Under the pieces are notes generated by a model. The model was not told where the DNA came from. It was given only the letters and a program-made list of their open reading frames with translations, and made no database searches. A program made the translations under genes and the position numbers. A DNA stretch of 64,000 nucleotides from Lithobates sylvaticus. Lineage: Eukaryota; Chordata; Amphibia; Anura; Ranidae. Below are positions 33,903 through 44,750 of the stretch, piece by piece; the first letter of the stretch is position 1; each line of letters starts with the position of its first letter. Where the stretch lies: assembly GCA_028564925.1 (NCBI GenBank), contig CM053030.1:373266945-373330944 (forward strand). Reading direction: 5' to 3'.

Positions 33903-34328
33903 TATGGAAGAGCCCTGGGGCCATCATAAAAAAAAAATACAGAATTATGTTTATGAAATTTTTTTTACAGAATTCTGAGTTTGAAAGTCAGAATTCTGAG
34001 ATTAAAAGTCAGAATTCTGAGATTAAATGTCAGAATTCTGAGATTTAAAGTCAGAATTGTAAGTTTAAAAAAAAAATTCTACAGAATTCTGAGATTAAAA
34101 GTCAGAATTCTGAGATTTAAAGTCAGAATTCTGAGTTTCAAAGTCAGAATTCTGAGATTCAAAGTCAGAATTCTGAGATTCAAAGTCAGAATTCTAAGTT
34201 TCAAAGTCAGAATTCTGACATTTAATCTCAGAATTCTGACTTTTAATCTCAGAATTCTGTAAAAAAAATGTTTTCATAAACATAATTCTGTATTTTTTTT
34301 TTTATGATGGCCCCAGGGCTCTTCCATA
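33903..34328. mobile_element. Mariner-type MITE with about 60-bp inverted ends
   Basis: Element 33905-34326, flanked by TA on both sides. The ends TGGAAGAGCCCTGGGGCCAT and complement ATGGCCCCAGGGCTCTTCCA are perfect, and pairing continues through A/T tracts to CATAATTCTGTA. The interior is a 21-bp tandem repeat. TA flanks with long terminal repeats and no coding region fit a Tc1/mariner-group MITE. Confidence 0.85.
33970..34255. repeat. 20-21-bp tandem repeat AGTCAGAATTCTGAG
   Basis: About 12 units of GATTCAAAGTCAGAATTCTG; the last few are inverted, so the array itself folds back. A 21-bp unit gives a seven-residue repeating frame (KVRILRF) that is spurious. Confidence 0.9.
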
Positions 34329-34910
34329 AATCTGTTATGTTAGCAAATACTCTAATAAATATTTACAGTTCTAACTCTCAGGTTGACTTCTAGAGTGCAG
34401 GTATTATGGAGAATCCATGAAGAGATAGATTTCAGGCCATGATATCTTTTTTTTAAATAGAATGGGAAAAGGATAGAAACTCAGGTTTTTGTTTGTAGTC
34501 TGTGTTCCCATTGGGGAGAATTACCCTAAACAGGAAGTGATAAAACATAGCTACAGTTGGGACACAGACTGCGACAACTTTTTTTTTTTTGGGGGGGGGG
34601 GGGGTCAGATCCTATGTGACTTGCATATTGTCCATATCTGTGTTTTCTTGTCCCAGAGACAACTGCTTCATCCATTTCTTGTCTTTTTGTCATAGAGACA
34701 GGAGCGGGGTACAATCTCCACAAAATTGCCAATCAAAACCTGACAGAGGTATTTACTCTCACCAAGTTTAGTTTCACATCTATGCGGCTGTGCTTGATGC
34801 GTTTTTCAGGCACTTTTTTTGTGCATTTTGCATTTTTAAACCATTGTTTTTTCATGCATTTTGAGTTTTACATTCTTTCTTTCTCTCTATCTTTAAAAAC
34901 ACTGTAAAAC
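34329..34910. other. Spacer with part of an older MITE
   Basis: Nothing is recognised to about 34780. From 34784 TTCACATCTATGCGGCTGTG..GCATTTTTAAACC resembles the TTCACACCTATGCATTTTT family (see 56.7 kb), and its other half appears at 36145-36200, on the far side of snapback-R. So the big element seems to sit inside an older MITE. Confidence 0.45.
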
Positions 34911-36135
34911 ACACTGTATATAGCTGGTTGCTAATGAGGAGCCTGGAAGCTGGTCGCCGCATCCTTGGCAACCGATGAGTCATTAGCTGTCAGCGGGGTT
35001 CCCTGCTGAAAGCGGAATGTAAAAAAAAAACGGCGTGTGGTTCTCCACCAGGTCCATACCAGGCTCTTTAGGCCTGGTATGGATTCGGAGGGGACCCCCC
35101 CATGCCAAAATGTAAAAAAATGGCATGGACCACCCCCCCAAACCAACACCAGACCCTTATCCGAGCATGCTGCCTGGCAGGTCAGGAAAGGGAGGGGACC
35201 TGAACCATACCAGGCCGCATGCCCTCAACATGGGGGGGGTGGGTATTTTAGGGAAGGGGGAGCTTTGCGCCCCCCACCCCAAAGCACCTTGCCCCCATGT
35301 TGATGAGGACAAGGGCCTCTTCCTGACAACCCTAGCCGGTGGTTGTCGGGGTCTGCGGGCAGGGGGCTTATCGGAATATGGAAGTCCCCCTTAAAGAAGG
35401 GGGCCCCAGATCCCACCCCCCCCCCCCTATGTGAATGGGTATCGGGTACATCGTACCCCTATCCATTCACCAAAAAAGCAGTGAAATGTAATAAAAACAC
35501 AAAAGCCGATTTTTGACAATTCCTTTATTAATAGCTCTGTCTTCTCTAACCGCCTCTTCCCGCTGTCTTCTCCTCGAGCCGGCGGCGAGGAAGAAGACAG
35601 CAGCGGCAAGAGATGTAGGTGGCGGGAAGAGTCAGCTTGAGGAGAAGACTGTGGGAAGAGACAGTGGGAAGGACAAGGCGGTGGGAAGAGATGGCTAGAG
35701 AAGATGGAGCTATTAATAAAGGAATTGTCAAAAACCGGCTCTTTTTTTTTTATTACATTTCACTGCTTTTTTGGTGAATGGGTACGATGTAACTGATACC
35801 CATTCACATAGGGGAGGCCTAGCACCCACCTGCTACCCCCATGTTGAGGTCATGCGGCCTGGTATGGTTCGCTCGTCCCCTCCCTTTACTGACCTGCCCG
35901 GCAGCATGCTTGGATAAGGGTCTGGCATGGATTTTTGGGGGGGACTCCACGCCATTTTTCTTTTTTTTTTGGCGGGGGGGGCCTGGTGTGGACCTGCGGG
36001 GAAACCCCATGCCTTTTTTTGCAATAACACATTTTTTTTTACATTCAGCTTTCAGCAGGGAACCCCACTGACAGCTGATGACTCAAGCGGTGGCTGGGTT
36101 CCCGGCCCCCTGCTTAGCAACCAGCTATATACAGT
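34911..36135. mobile_element. Snapback-R element, complete 1.2-kb fold-back
   Basis: The ends are inverted: CACTGTATATAGCTGGTTGC at 34911 and GCAACCAGCTATATACAGTG at 36116-36135. Inversion continues inward: AGCGGGGTTCCCTGCTGAAAG pairs with CTTTCAGCAGGGAACCCC, and TGACAATTCCTTTATTAATA at 35513 pairs with its complement near 35706-35725. The centre (35540-35700) is purine/pyrimidine-biased with GGGAAGAG/CTCTTCCC. No coding capacity. TA or TATA may be the target. Relics of this family lie at 11.1, 25.3, 31.2, 33.0 and 44.8 kb. Confidence 0.75.
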
Positions 36136-36469
36136 GGTATAAGAACACAAAACGCAAAACACATCAAAAACCGCATCAAAAATGCACCACTACTGCGTTT
36201 CTGTTGTACAACTCAATTGAAAAACAAACTGAAATCTTTTAGGAGGGGGAAGTAAAAATAAAAAAATAAAATAATGTGGTTGCCTAAGTGTGCACACCCT
36301 CTTATAACTGGGCATGTAGCTGTGTTCAGAATTAAGCAATCACATTGAATGGGAGTCAGTACACACCTGCCATCATTTAAAGTGTCTCTGATTAACCCCA
36401 AATAAAGTTTAGCTGCTCTATAAGGTCTTTCCTGACATTTTCTTAGTCACATCCTACAGCAAAAGCTAT

Positions 36470-37375
36470 GGTACAGAGAGCTTCCAAAGGGGGGGATCTT
36501 ATTGTTAAAGGGATCTCAGTGTTAAAAGGTATCAGTCAGGAGAAGGGTACAAAAGAATTTCCAAGGCATTAGATATACCATGGAACACAGTGAAGACAGT
36601 CATCATCAAGTGGAGAAAATATGGCACAACAGTGACATTACCAAGAACTGGACGTCAATTTATGAAAAGACGAGATCGGGGTCAGGGAGGCTGCAGCAAC
36701 ATTAAAGGAGCTGCAGAACTATCTGGCAGGTACTGGCTGTGTGTGTTACATGTGACAACATTTTCCTATAGTCTTCATATGTCTGGGCTATGGGGTAGAG
36801 TGGTAAGATGGAAGCCTTTTGTTATGAACAAAAACACCCAAGCCCGGCTAAATTTGGCAAAAATATATCTGAAGTCTCCCAAAAGCATGAAGGAAAATAT
36901 GTTATAATCTATTGAAACCAAGGCTGAACTTTTTGGCCATAATTCCAAAAGATATGTTTGGCGCAAAAACAACACTGCGCATTACCAAAAAAAAAACATA
37001 CACACAGTGAGGCATGGTGGTGGCAACATCATGCTTTGGGGCTGTTTTTCTTCAGCTGGAACAGGGGCCTTAGTCAAGGTAGAGGGAATTATGAACAGTT
37101 CCAAATACCAGTCAATATTGGCACAAAACCTTCAGGCTTCTGCTAGAAACCTGAACATGAAGAGGAACTTCTTCTTTCAGCATGACAATGAACGAAAGCA
37201 TACATCCAAATCAACAACGGAATGGCTTCACACGAAGAAGATTAAAGTTTTGGAATGGCCCAGCCAGAGCCTAGACCGGAATCTGATTGAAAATATGTGG
37301 GGTGATGTGAAGAGGGCTCTGCACAGGCGTTGCCCTCGCAATCCAACAGATTTGGAGTGTTTTTGCAAAGAATAG
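36470..37375 (+). pseudogene. Tc1-type transposase pseudogene, copy 2
   Basis: The N-terminal helix-turn-helix region survives as VKTVIIKWRKYGTTVTLPRT around 36590. The catalytic half (37007-37375) has HGGGNIMLWGCFSSAGTGAL, then FQHDNERKHTSKST with the second Asp, and WPSQSLDRNLIENMW with the third acidic residue. The first catalytic Asp is lost: SIETKAELFG occurs where SDETK is expected (about 36910), just after a stop. Between the halves at least two further frame changes occur. The last exon-like frame runs to a proper stop at 37373-37375. Dead copy; the family moves by cut-and-paste at TA. Confidence 0.85.
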
Positions 37376-37476
37376 TGGGCAAATATTCAAGTCAAGATGT
37401 GCCATGCTGATACACTCATACCCAAAGAGACTGAGTGCTCTAATAAAATCAAAAGGTGCATCAACAAAATATTAGT

Positions 37477-38484
37477 TTAACCACTTTCAGACCGGACCAA
37501 TTTGCAGCCAAAGGACCAGGCCCCTTTTTGCGATTCGGCACTGCGTCGCTTTAACTGACAATTGCGCGGTCGTGCGACGTGGCTCCCAAACAAAATTGAC
37601 GTCCTTTTTTTCCCACAAATAGAGCTTTCTTTTGGTGGTATTTGATCGCCCCTGCGGTTTTTATTTTTTGCGCTATAAACAAAAATAGAGCGACAATTTT
37701 GAAAAAAATGCATTATTTTTTATTTTTTGCTATAATAAATATCCCCAAAAATATATATATAAAAACATTTTTTTTTTCCTCAGTTTAGGCCGATACGTAT
37801 TCTTCTACATATTTTTGGTAAAAAAAATCGCAATAAGCGATTATTGATCGGTTTGCGCAGAAGTTATAGCGTTTACAAGATAGGGGATAGTTTTATAGCA
37901 TTTTTATTAATAATTTTTTTTTTATTATTAATGGCGGAGATCTGCGATTTTTTTTGTGACTGCGACATTATGGCGGACACATCGGACATTTTTGACACAT
38001 TTTTGGGACCATTGTCATTTTTACAGCAATTAATGCATTTAAATGCATTGATTTCTGTATAAATGACACTAGCAGTTTAGGGGTTAACCACAAGGTGGCA
38101 GTGTAGGGGTTAAGTAGGCCTAGGGGTGTGTTTTTTACTGTGGGGGGGCGTGGCTGTCAGCTAGTGAATGCTGATCTCTGCTCCAATCACAGGGAGCAGA
38201 GATCGGCGTCACTAGTTGCTAGGCAGAACAGGGAGATGCTGTTTATCTCGGCATCTCCCCGTTCAGCCGCTCCGTGAGACGATCGCGGGAGTCCCCGCGG
38301 CGATCGAGTCCGCGGGGACCGCGGCCGGACTCACGGGGGTCCCGACCGGCGCGGGAGCGCGCCGCTCCCGGCGCGCTCCCGATGGCACGGACAGGCGAAA
38401 GGAGGGACGTATATATACGCCCTCCTGCCTGTACGTGCCATTCTGTCGACGTATATCGTCGTGCGCCGGTCGGCATGTGGTTAA
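37477..38484 (-). mobile_element. TTAA-1 family element D inside Tc1 copy 2
   Basis: 1,008 bp from TTAA 37477-37480 to TTAA 38481-38484, in reverse orientation to A-C. Ends TTAACCACTTTCAGACCGG and CCGGTCGGCATGTGG-TTAA. The family core is exact on the minus strand at 37620-37639. Tc1 sequence reads AATATTAG on the left and resumes GGGTGTGCACACTTATGCAA on the right, so the pre-insertion site was a single TTAA in the Tc1 3' region. Confidence 0.95.
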
Positions 38485-38698
38485 GGGTGTGCACACTTAT
38501 GCAACCATATTATTTTATTTTTTATTTTTACTTCCCTCTACCTAAAAGATTTTCAGTTTGTTGTTCAACTGAGTTGTACAGTTTATAAATCCCATTAAAG
38601 GAGGAAAAAGTTCTGAAATGATTTATCTTTGTCTCATTTTTTTACATCACAGAAACCTGACATTTTAACAGGGGTGTGTAGACTTTTTATATCCATTG

Positions 38699-39502
38699 TA
38701 TATATTAATTAAATTGCATTTCTTGTCACTTTCTGTCTCAGTGGTAATGGTCACCAGGTCAATTAGAGAGGATGAATCTCCCCAGCATATGCACAGATAG
38801 CAGTAGAAACTTCATAAGGGTTTTAAGCCTTCACTACTCCTTAAAAGTATAAACAAAAAAATACATTAGAAAAGCACTCTAAATAGTCCTGTGGGGCGCT
38901 GGGAAATTCCTATACAAGGCCTCTTATCGGCAAGACATTGGTGTAGACTTATTAAACAAATTGTGTATGTTCACTTTGCAAAGAAAATGTTCACTTAGCT
39001 TAGTAAATAAGGGGAATCTTTGCTGATTTTAATCATCCAATCATGTGTGAGCAAATAGTCTTTTTTTTTTATTTCCTTTCATATGATTGGCTATTCTTTC
39101 CATGTAGCTTTAGCTTATTCACTAAGCTAAATGAAAATTTACTTTGCAAAGTGAACATGCCCAACTCTCTTTAATCAATCAACCCCAAAAATGTGTTCTT
39201 TATCCATTTGCTCATTTACACTACTGCATACCAGAAAAACAATGTTAGATTGGAACATAGTTTATTATTTTTCTTTTTAGTATGTTCTTCACATATGGTT
39301 CATAAAGAAAATTGTATTTAGAACAGTGCTAGTCAATAATCACATATCAGCTTTTATAAGTTTGGTGTAAAAAATATATTTTAGTTGGAAAAATTAGTAA
39401 TCATTGCAGTTCTTTTAATTAACATAGAAACATAAAAACACAGAGCGGGGGAAGAAAAAAGACCCAGCGCTCCATTGAGTCTGTCCCTTTTTTCTGACAT
39501 AC
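38699..39502. other. Unrecognised AT-rich stretch
   Basis: No gene or repeat structure identified. Segments such as TAAGCTAAATGAAAATTTAC near 39126 and TTTGCAAAGTGAACATGCCC near 39151 resemble old dispersed repeats also visible near 33.6 kb and 19.4 kb (TTCACTAAGCT..TTGCAAAGTG). Confidence 0.4.
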
Positions 39503-40002
39503 ACTACATTACCAAAAGTATTGGGACACCTGCCTTTACACTCACATGAACTTTAATGGCATCCCAGTCTTAGTTTGTAGGGTTCAATATTGAGTTGGCC
39601 CACCCTTTGCAGCTATAACAGCTTCAACTCTTCTGGGAAGGCTGTCCACAAGGTTTAGGAGTGTGTCTATGGGAATGTTTGACCATTCTTCTAGAAGCGC
39701 ATTTGTGAGGCCAGGAACTGAAGTTGGACGAGAAGACCTGGCTCACAGTCTCTGCTCTTATTCATACCAAAGGTGCTCTATCGGGTTGAGGTCAGGACTC
39801 TGTGCAGGCCAGTCAAGTTCCTCCACCCCCAAACACACTCATCCATGTTTTATGGACCTTGCTTTGTGAATTGTGCGCAGTCATGTTGGAACAGGAAGGG
39901 GTCATCCCCAAACTGTTCCCACAAACCTACAGACTAAGACTGGGATGTCATTAAAGTTCATGTGCGTGTATAGGCTGGCGTTCCAATACTTTTGGTAACA
40001 TA

Positions 40003-40008
<6 letters not shown>
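39503..40008 (-). mobile_element. Internally deleted Tc1-type element, copy 3
   Basis: Ends ACACTACATTACCAAAAGTA and TACTTTTGGTAACATAGTGT are inverted. Minus-strand sequence from 39590-39930 corresponds to the C-terminal part of a Tc1 transposase gene and 3' UTR, then jumps at about 39930 straight to the other terminal region (GACTAAGACTGGGATGTCAT). Total about 505 bp, a deletion derivative of a 1.6-kb element. It abuts a TA microsatellite on the right. Confidence 0.8.

Positions 40009-40052
<44 letters not shown>
40009..40052. repeat. (TA)n microsatellite
   Basis: About 20 TA units, directly at the end of Tc1 copy 3. TA repeats are natural targets of Tc1/mariner elements. Confidence 0.95.
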
Positions 40053-40055
<3 letters not shown>

Positions 40056-40608
40056 AAGATTTGGGGTTATCAGACTCAAACGGTAGGTGCGTTTTCCAGT
40101 GAGTACGCCAGTACAAAACTGTATTTTTAAGGGCCTGGTAGCCCACTTTTATTTAAAAGCACAAAAAAGCTCACAAAGACATCAGTACCCATGCAGGGGG
40201 TTCCACCATTACTGTATCTTGCACACTCAATACTTTAGCCTCCTGGCTTACATTGTTCCCATACAGATGATTCAGGCCTTTAGCCTAGGCCTCAGGTATG
40301 CTCCCCAGACCCAAAAGAGTTTCCTAGAGTGAAGCTCTCCCCTAGCTCAATCCTGATCAGCGCCTTGCTGCTCTGTCACCAAGTACATCTGCCTCCTGCA
40401 GACATGCTAAGTCTCTGACTCCTCTCAAAGGAATGGGAGTCCACCTGACTCCCATGCACAGACTTCCTGTCTGTTGGGTGGAACCCTGAGCCATAGCCAG
40501 GTCAAAACTAAATAGCCCAGCACACAGCTGTGCAATCAGCGTGCCTTTCTCTCCAAAATCTGGCGTAAACCAGCAATCCTCCAGGTAGCACAGGGTCCTA
40601 TCACCACA
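40053..40608. mobile_element. Possible solo LTR (uncertain)
   Basis: 556 bp lying between two TA microsatellites, beginning TGTAAGATTTGGGG and ending CCTATCACCACA, so it has TG..CA ends with a short inverted TGT/ACA. The flanking TA repeat prevents reading a clear target duplication (ATAT on both sides). Layout suggests an LTR of an LTR retrotransposon, but no polyadenylation signal or partner LTR was recognised. Could also be unrelated single-copy DNA. Confidence 0.35.
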
Positions 40609-40665
<57 letters not shown>

Positions 40666-40671
40666 CACACA
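40609..40671. repeat. (TA)n microsatellite
   Basis: TA run with a CACACA end immediately left of Tc1 copy 4. Confidence 0.9.
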
Positions 40672-41069
40672 CAGTATCTCACGAAAGTGAGTACACTCCT
40701 CACATTTTTGTAAATATTTTATTATATCTTTTCATGTGACAACACTGAAGAAATTACACTTTGCTACTATGTAAAGTAGTGAGTGTACAGCTTGTCTAAC
40801 AGTGTAAATGTGTTGTCCCCTCAAATTAACTCAACACACAGCCATTAATGTCTAAACTTCTGGCAACAAAAGTGAGTATACCCCTAAGTGAAAATGTCCA
40901 AATTGGGCCCAATTAGCCATTTTCCCTCCCCGATGTCATGTGACTTTTTAGTGTTACAAGGTCTCAGGTGTGAATGCGGAGCAGGTGTGTTAAATTAGGT
41001 GTTATCACTCTCAGTCTCTCATACTGATCATGTCCTGTTAAACCATACTGGTCTCATGTCTGGTTTAAC

Positions 41070-41905
41070 AGGACAGGTTTCACTCAGAACAGGCCTCGCC
41101 ATGGTTGACCAAAGAAGTAGAGTGCATGTGCTCAGCATCATATCCAGAAGTTGTCTTTGGGAAATAGATGAATGAGTGCTGCCAGCATTGCTGCAGAGGT
41201 TAAAGGGGTGGGGTGTCAGCCTGTCAGTGCTCAGACCATACGCTGCACACTGCATTAAATTGGTTTGCATGGCTGTCGTCCCAGAAGGAAGCCTCTTCTA
41301 AAGATGATGCACAAGAAAGCCTGCAAATGGTTTGCTGAAGACAAGCAGACTAAGGGCAACGATTACTGGAACCATGTCCTGTGGTCTGATGAGACCAAGA
41401 TAAACTAATTTGGTTCAGATGGTGTCAAGTGTGTGTGGCGGCAACCAGGTGAGGAGTACAAAGACAAGTGTGTCTTGCCCACATTCAAGCATGGTGGTGG
41501 GAGTGTCATGGTATGGGGCTGCATGAGTGCTGCCGACACTGGGGAGCTACAGTTGATTGAGGTACTGATCCCCTCCCATCGGAGACTGGGTCGCAGGGCA
41601 GTATTCCAACATGATAACGACGCCAAACCACCTCCAAGATGACTCCTGCCTTGATAAAGAAACTGAGGGTAAAGGTGATGGACTGGCCAAACATGTCTCC
41701 AGACCTAAACCCTATTGAGCATCTGTGGGGCATTCTCAAACAGAAGGTGGAGGAGCGCAAAGTCTCTAAGATCCACCAGCTCTGTGATATCATCATGGAG
41801 GAGTGGAAGAGGACTCCAGTGGCAACCTGTGAAGCTCTGGTGAACTTTATTCCCAAAAGAGTTAAGGCAGTGCTGGAAAATAATGGTGGCCACACAAAAT
41901 ATTGA
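41070..41905 (+). pseudogene. Tc1-type transposase pseudogene, copy 4
   Basis: Read across frames, the order is [20 protein letters not shown], then [12 protein letters not shown] with the first Asp and a stop directly after, then HGGGSVMVWGCMSAADTGEL, FQHDNDAKPPPR with the second Asp, and MSPDLNPIEHLWGILKQK with the final Glu, ending GGHTKY at the usual C-terminus (stop 41903-41905). The start codon and first DNA-binding helix are missing: the region where they should lie (41030-41070) is a short repeat of GGTCTCATG/CCTGTTAAAC sequence. About 20 codons are also missing between the second and third blocks, with a frame change near 41640. Non-functional. Confidence 0.9.
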
Positions 41906-42073
41906 CGCTTTGGGCCCAATTTGGACACTTTCACTCAGGGGAATACTCAACTTTGTTGCCAGCGGTTTAGACATTAATGGCTGTGTGTTGAGCTATTTTG
42001 AGGGGACAGCAAATGTACACTGTTATACAAGCTGTACACTCACTACTTTACATTGTAGCAAAGTGTAATTTCT

Positions 42074-42333
42074 TCAGTGTCGGTTCACACAGCGACAACC
42101 CGAGTTACAGCGCGACTATGCAAGGCGATCTGCACACGATTTCAGTGGCGGCTTGCAAAATGACTCCTGTATAGAAGTCAATGTAAATCGCCCCAAAGTA
42201 GTACAGGAACCTTTGTCTAAGTCGGAGCGACTCGAGCCACTCCTATTAGAACGGTTCCATAGTACAGAACGGAGTGCGACTTGTCAGGCAGCTAAGTCAC
42301 CTGACAAGTCACCCCTGTGTGAACCGACACTCA
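42074..42333. mobile_element. Short inverted-repeat element inside Tc1 copy 4
   Basis: Element 42077-42330, 254 bp, ends GTGTCGGTTCACACAG and CTGTGTGAACCGACAC, perfectly inverted. The flanks are TCA at both sides (42074-42076 and 42331-42333). The joined Tc1 sequence TTCTTCA-ATGTTGTCACATG is as expected for the other end of this Tc1 family. A 3-bp duplication suggests a Harbinger-like MITE, though TCA is not the canonical TTA/TAA. Confidence 0.75.
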
Positions 42334-42404
42334 ATGTTGTCACATGAAAAGATATAATAAAATATTTACAAAAATGTGAGGGGTGTAGTCACTTTTGTCA
42401 GATA

Positions 42405-42405
<1 letters not shown>

Positions 42406-42441
<36 letters not shown>

Positions 42442-44750
42442 TGTAGTTCTATGCTTGCCCCAAGTATGTTTGAGTTCACTTACTTTTGTCAAACTCACTA
42501 CTTCTCTTTTTAGTCATGTCCCCGTGTTCCTGATCTTAACTGCATAGTAAAATACTGCTCTCCTGAACCCCCTTGATGTATTTAAAGTTTTCAATTATGT
42601 CTTCTCTTTCCCTTCTTTCCTCCAGATTGTACATACTAAGTTCCTGAAGTCCCCCTGATATGTTTTATCCCCCAAACCTTTCACCATTTTAGTTGCCTGT
42701 CTGTAAGCTTATGCTACTTTTTATTTTTTAGGGAAAACAGAATATTGCTACATTTTAATATTGATCATAAATATATTTGCAAAATATGGGGAAATATCAC
42801 ATTACCAAAAGTTAGGTTAGCTAGAGTATTATAGAGAGTTAATTTGCACACAACAATAAAATGAAGCAAGTATGTTGGCTTAAAAATGAAAATAATTAGC
42901 TAGCATTATGCTGGAATTGTGATGTAAATCTTTTTACTATTTGGTAGAATATAGGTAACAGAAAGCTTAATAAACATTAATGCAATTTGAAACAGAATCA
43001 AAACAGGCATAACATGCTAACAAATCTGCCAGGAATGTGCGTGTCTGAAAGAATATTGGATTTAGAAGAAATAGCTGTTTCCATGGGGATACTTTCCTGC
43101 TCGAAAAAGGCTTGCAGTGACTTTTCCTGCATGTATCTCATTAAACCGAAGACGGAGATTGTCATGTGCTATGCATTTCAGTGCTATTATTTACCTTGCT
43201 AAAAATGTCCCTAACACTTTTCACTATATGAAAAATTAATTGACATGAAACCTGTAAAACAGTTTGTCTTGTAAGAAGAGCACAAACGACAAAATCATAG
43301 CATGTGTGGAATTAAAGTAAATGCCAATAAAGACACGTTTTTCTGCTTAATGCTTTAAAGAAATTAAAACAGGGATGACGTACTACTCAAATGTGTCATG
43401 AAATAGTCCACCTGCCATATGTTATCGGCTATAAATACTCAAAGACCGGATCCCACTAAGCAATTCTATCATGCAATGATTTTCAAGAGCGCTGATTCTC
43501 ATAAAATTGCTGTGTTGATAATGTTGTGTTGATAACCCTTTTATTCTATCTAGATATCCTGACCCAGTACTGCGCCTTTTTTTCAGAGCACTTATCATTT
43601 TAAAACATGCCTAGCTTATATAATGCTAATTCCTATCTGACAATTAGTCCTTTTGACAAGCAGTAGTTTATAAAGGCTGTATTTTGTTAGATGGACAAAA
43701 TGAAATTTTATATTTCAAGTTCTGCTAAGATATATATTTGTTACTGTTATCAATGTATGCAACTTGTTATGTATGGTTGAGTTTGAGTTGATTTTTCGAT
43801 TATATAACCTTCTCACTGTTCTGGAGTTTAGTTTAACTGTGATGTCATTGTTGGTGTAATTGGTTATTGGGGAGGCCTCAGAACATGGCACAGGTTAGTG
43901 GAAGCCTCCACAAGAAGATCATTGCAAAGAATAACCCAAATGTCCAAGGGTGGTAAATAGTGATGAGCAAAATGAACCTGGGCTTGGTTCAGGGTGGCTT
44001 GGAGAACTTTACAGAATTAGGGTGCCAAGTCTAAACACAATTGAAGTCAACAGGAGCAAAATCTTAGAAATCAGTAATAGCTATTTTCTAGGCTAATAGG
44101 CAAGGGATTGTCAAAAAAATGGCATAGAGAGCTGGGTAATGCCCTTGGGGATATGTACCAAAGCCTATGATCAGAAAATCATATGAAAAATACTGATTGT
44201 TTGTATCATAATCTGATCATTGGTACACAGCTTTTGAGAGCCGATCACAACAAATCATGTGAAATTATCCAAAGGGACAACCACAAAAAAAAAATCTTGT
44301 ATGATACCAGAATGTACAATTTTTGTTTAATCAGTACAGTATTCTTCAGAAACAAAATCGAAAAACCAAGACCACGCCTGCTTGGAGACAAAAGAATACA
44401 TCACACAATACAACACAACACATCACTTCCAAAGTTGTATTCTGTCATACGAGAATTTTCATAACTTTAGTAACTTCTTCATTTTCGATATGAGACTAGC
44501 ATGCAAAATCATTTGTCCGATATTCTCATTGCATGTATGAGGCTTAAGTTTGGCAGAGAGCAGCAATTTTAATAATGCTTAGAGTGCAACATTAAAAATA
44601 CTTTTTCTTTTTAAGTGACCATGTTCGGGGGAAGCCATAACATGCCCATGAAGTGACCTACCTGTACAATGGATACAGGCTACTACAGAAAAGCTGACAT
44701 TTACAAAGAAAATTGCTCTTTAAATTGCTGGTAAATGACAGTTCCTAGCT
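42406..44750. other. 2.3 kb with no recognised gene
   Basis: Begins with a TA run (42411-42438). The rest is AT-rich single-copy-looking DNA. Frames at 42987-43202 and 44183-44464 are short and match nothing known to me. No element ends, arrays or RNA genes seen. Confidence 0.4.

Larger units (their letters stand above)
36204..38698 (+). mobile_element. Tc1-type transposon copy 2, carrying element D
   Basis: The right end GGGGTGTGTAGACTTTTTAT then ATCCATTG fits the terminus of a vertebrate Tc1 family; the left end lacks its outer part and starts within the inverted repeat (GTACAACTCAATTGAAAAAC, whose complement appears near 38560-38580). TTAA-1 element D sits at 37477-38484 in the 3' non-coding part. 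Without D the element would be about 1.5 kb, normal for Tc1. Confidence 0.85.
40672..42405 (+). mobile_element. Tc1-type transposon copy 4, both ends present
   Basis: Starts ACAGTATCTCACGAAAGTGA and ends TCACTTTTGTCAGATAATGT, matching inverted ends. TA microsatellites flank both sides. The long subterminal match (TTTTGTAAATATTTTATTAT near 40708 versus its complement near 42360) confirms both halves. A 254-bp MITE interrupts the right terminal region (42077-42330). Confidence 0.9.

Noticed and set aside
33981-34262. Heptad-like repeat frame (KVRILRF) that might suggest a coiled coil
   Set aside because: A 21-bp tandem repeat inside a MITE explains it fully.
40053-40608. Firm call of an LTR retrotransposon copy
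   Set aside because: The target duplication cannot be read because both flanks are TA runs, and no internal region is present; kept only as a low-confidence feature.
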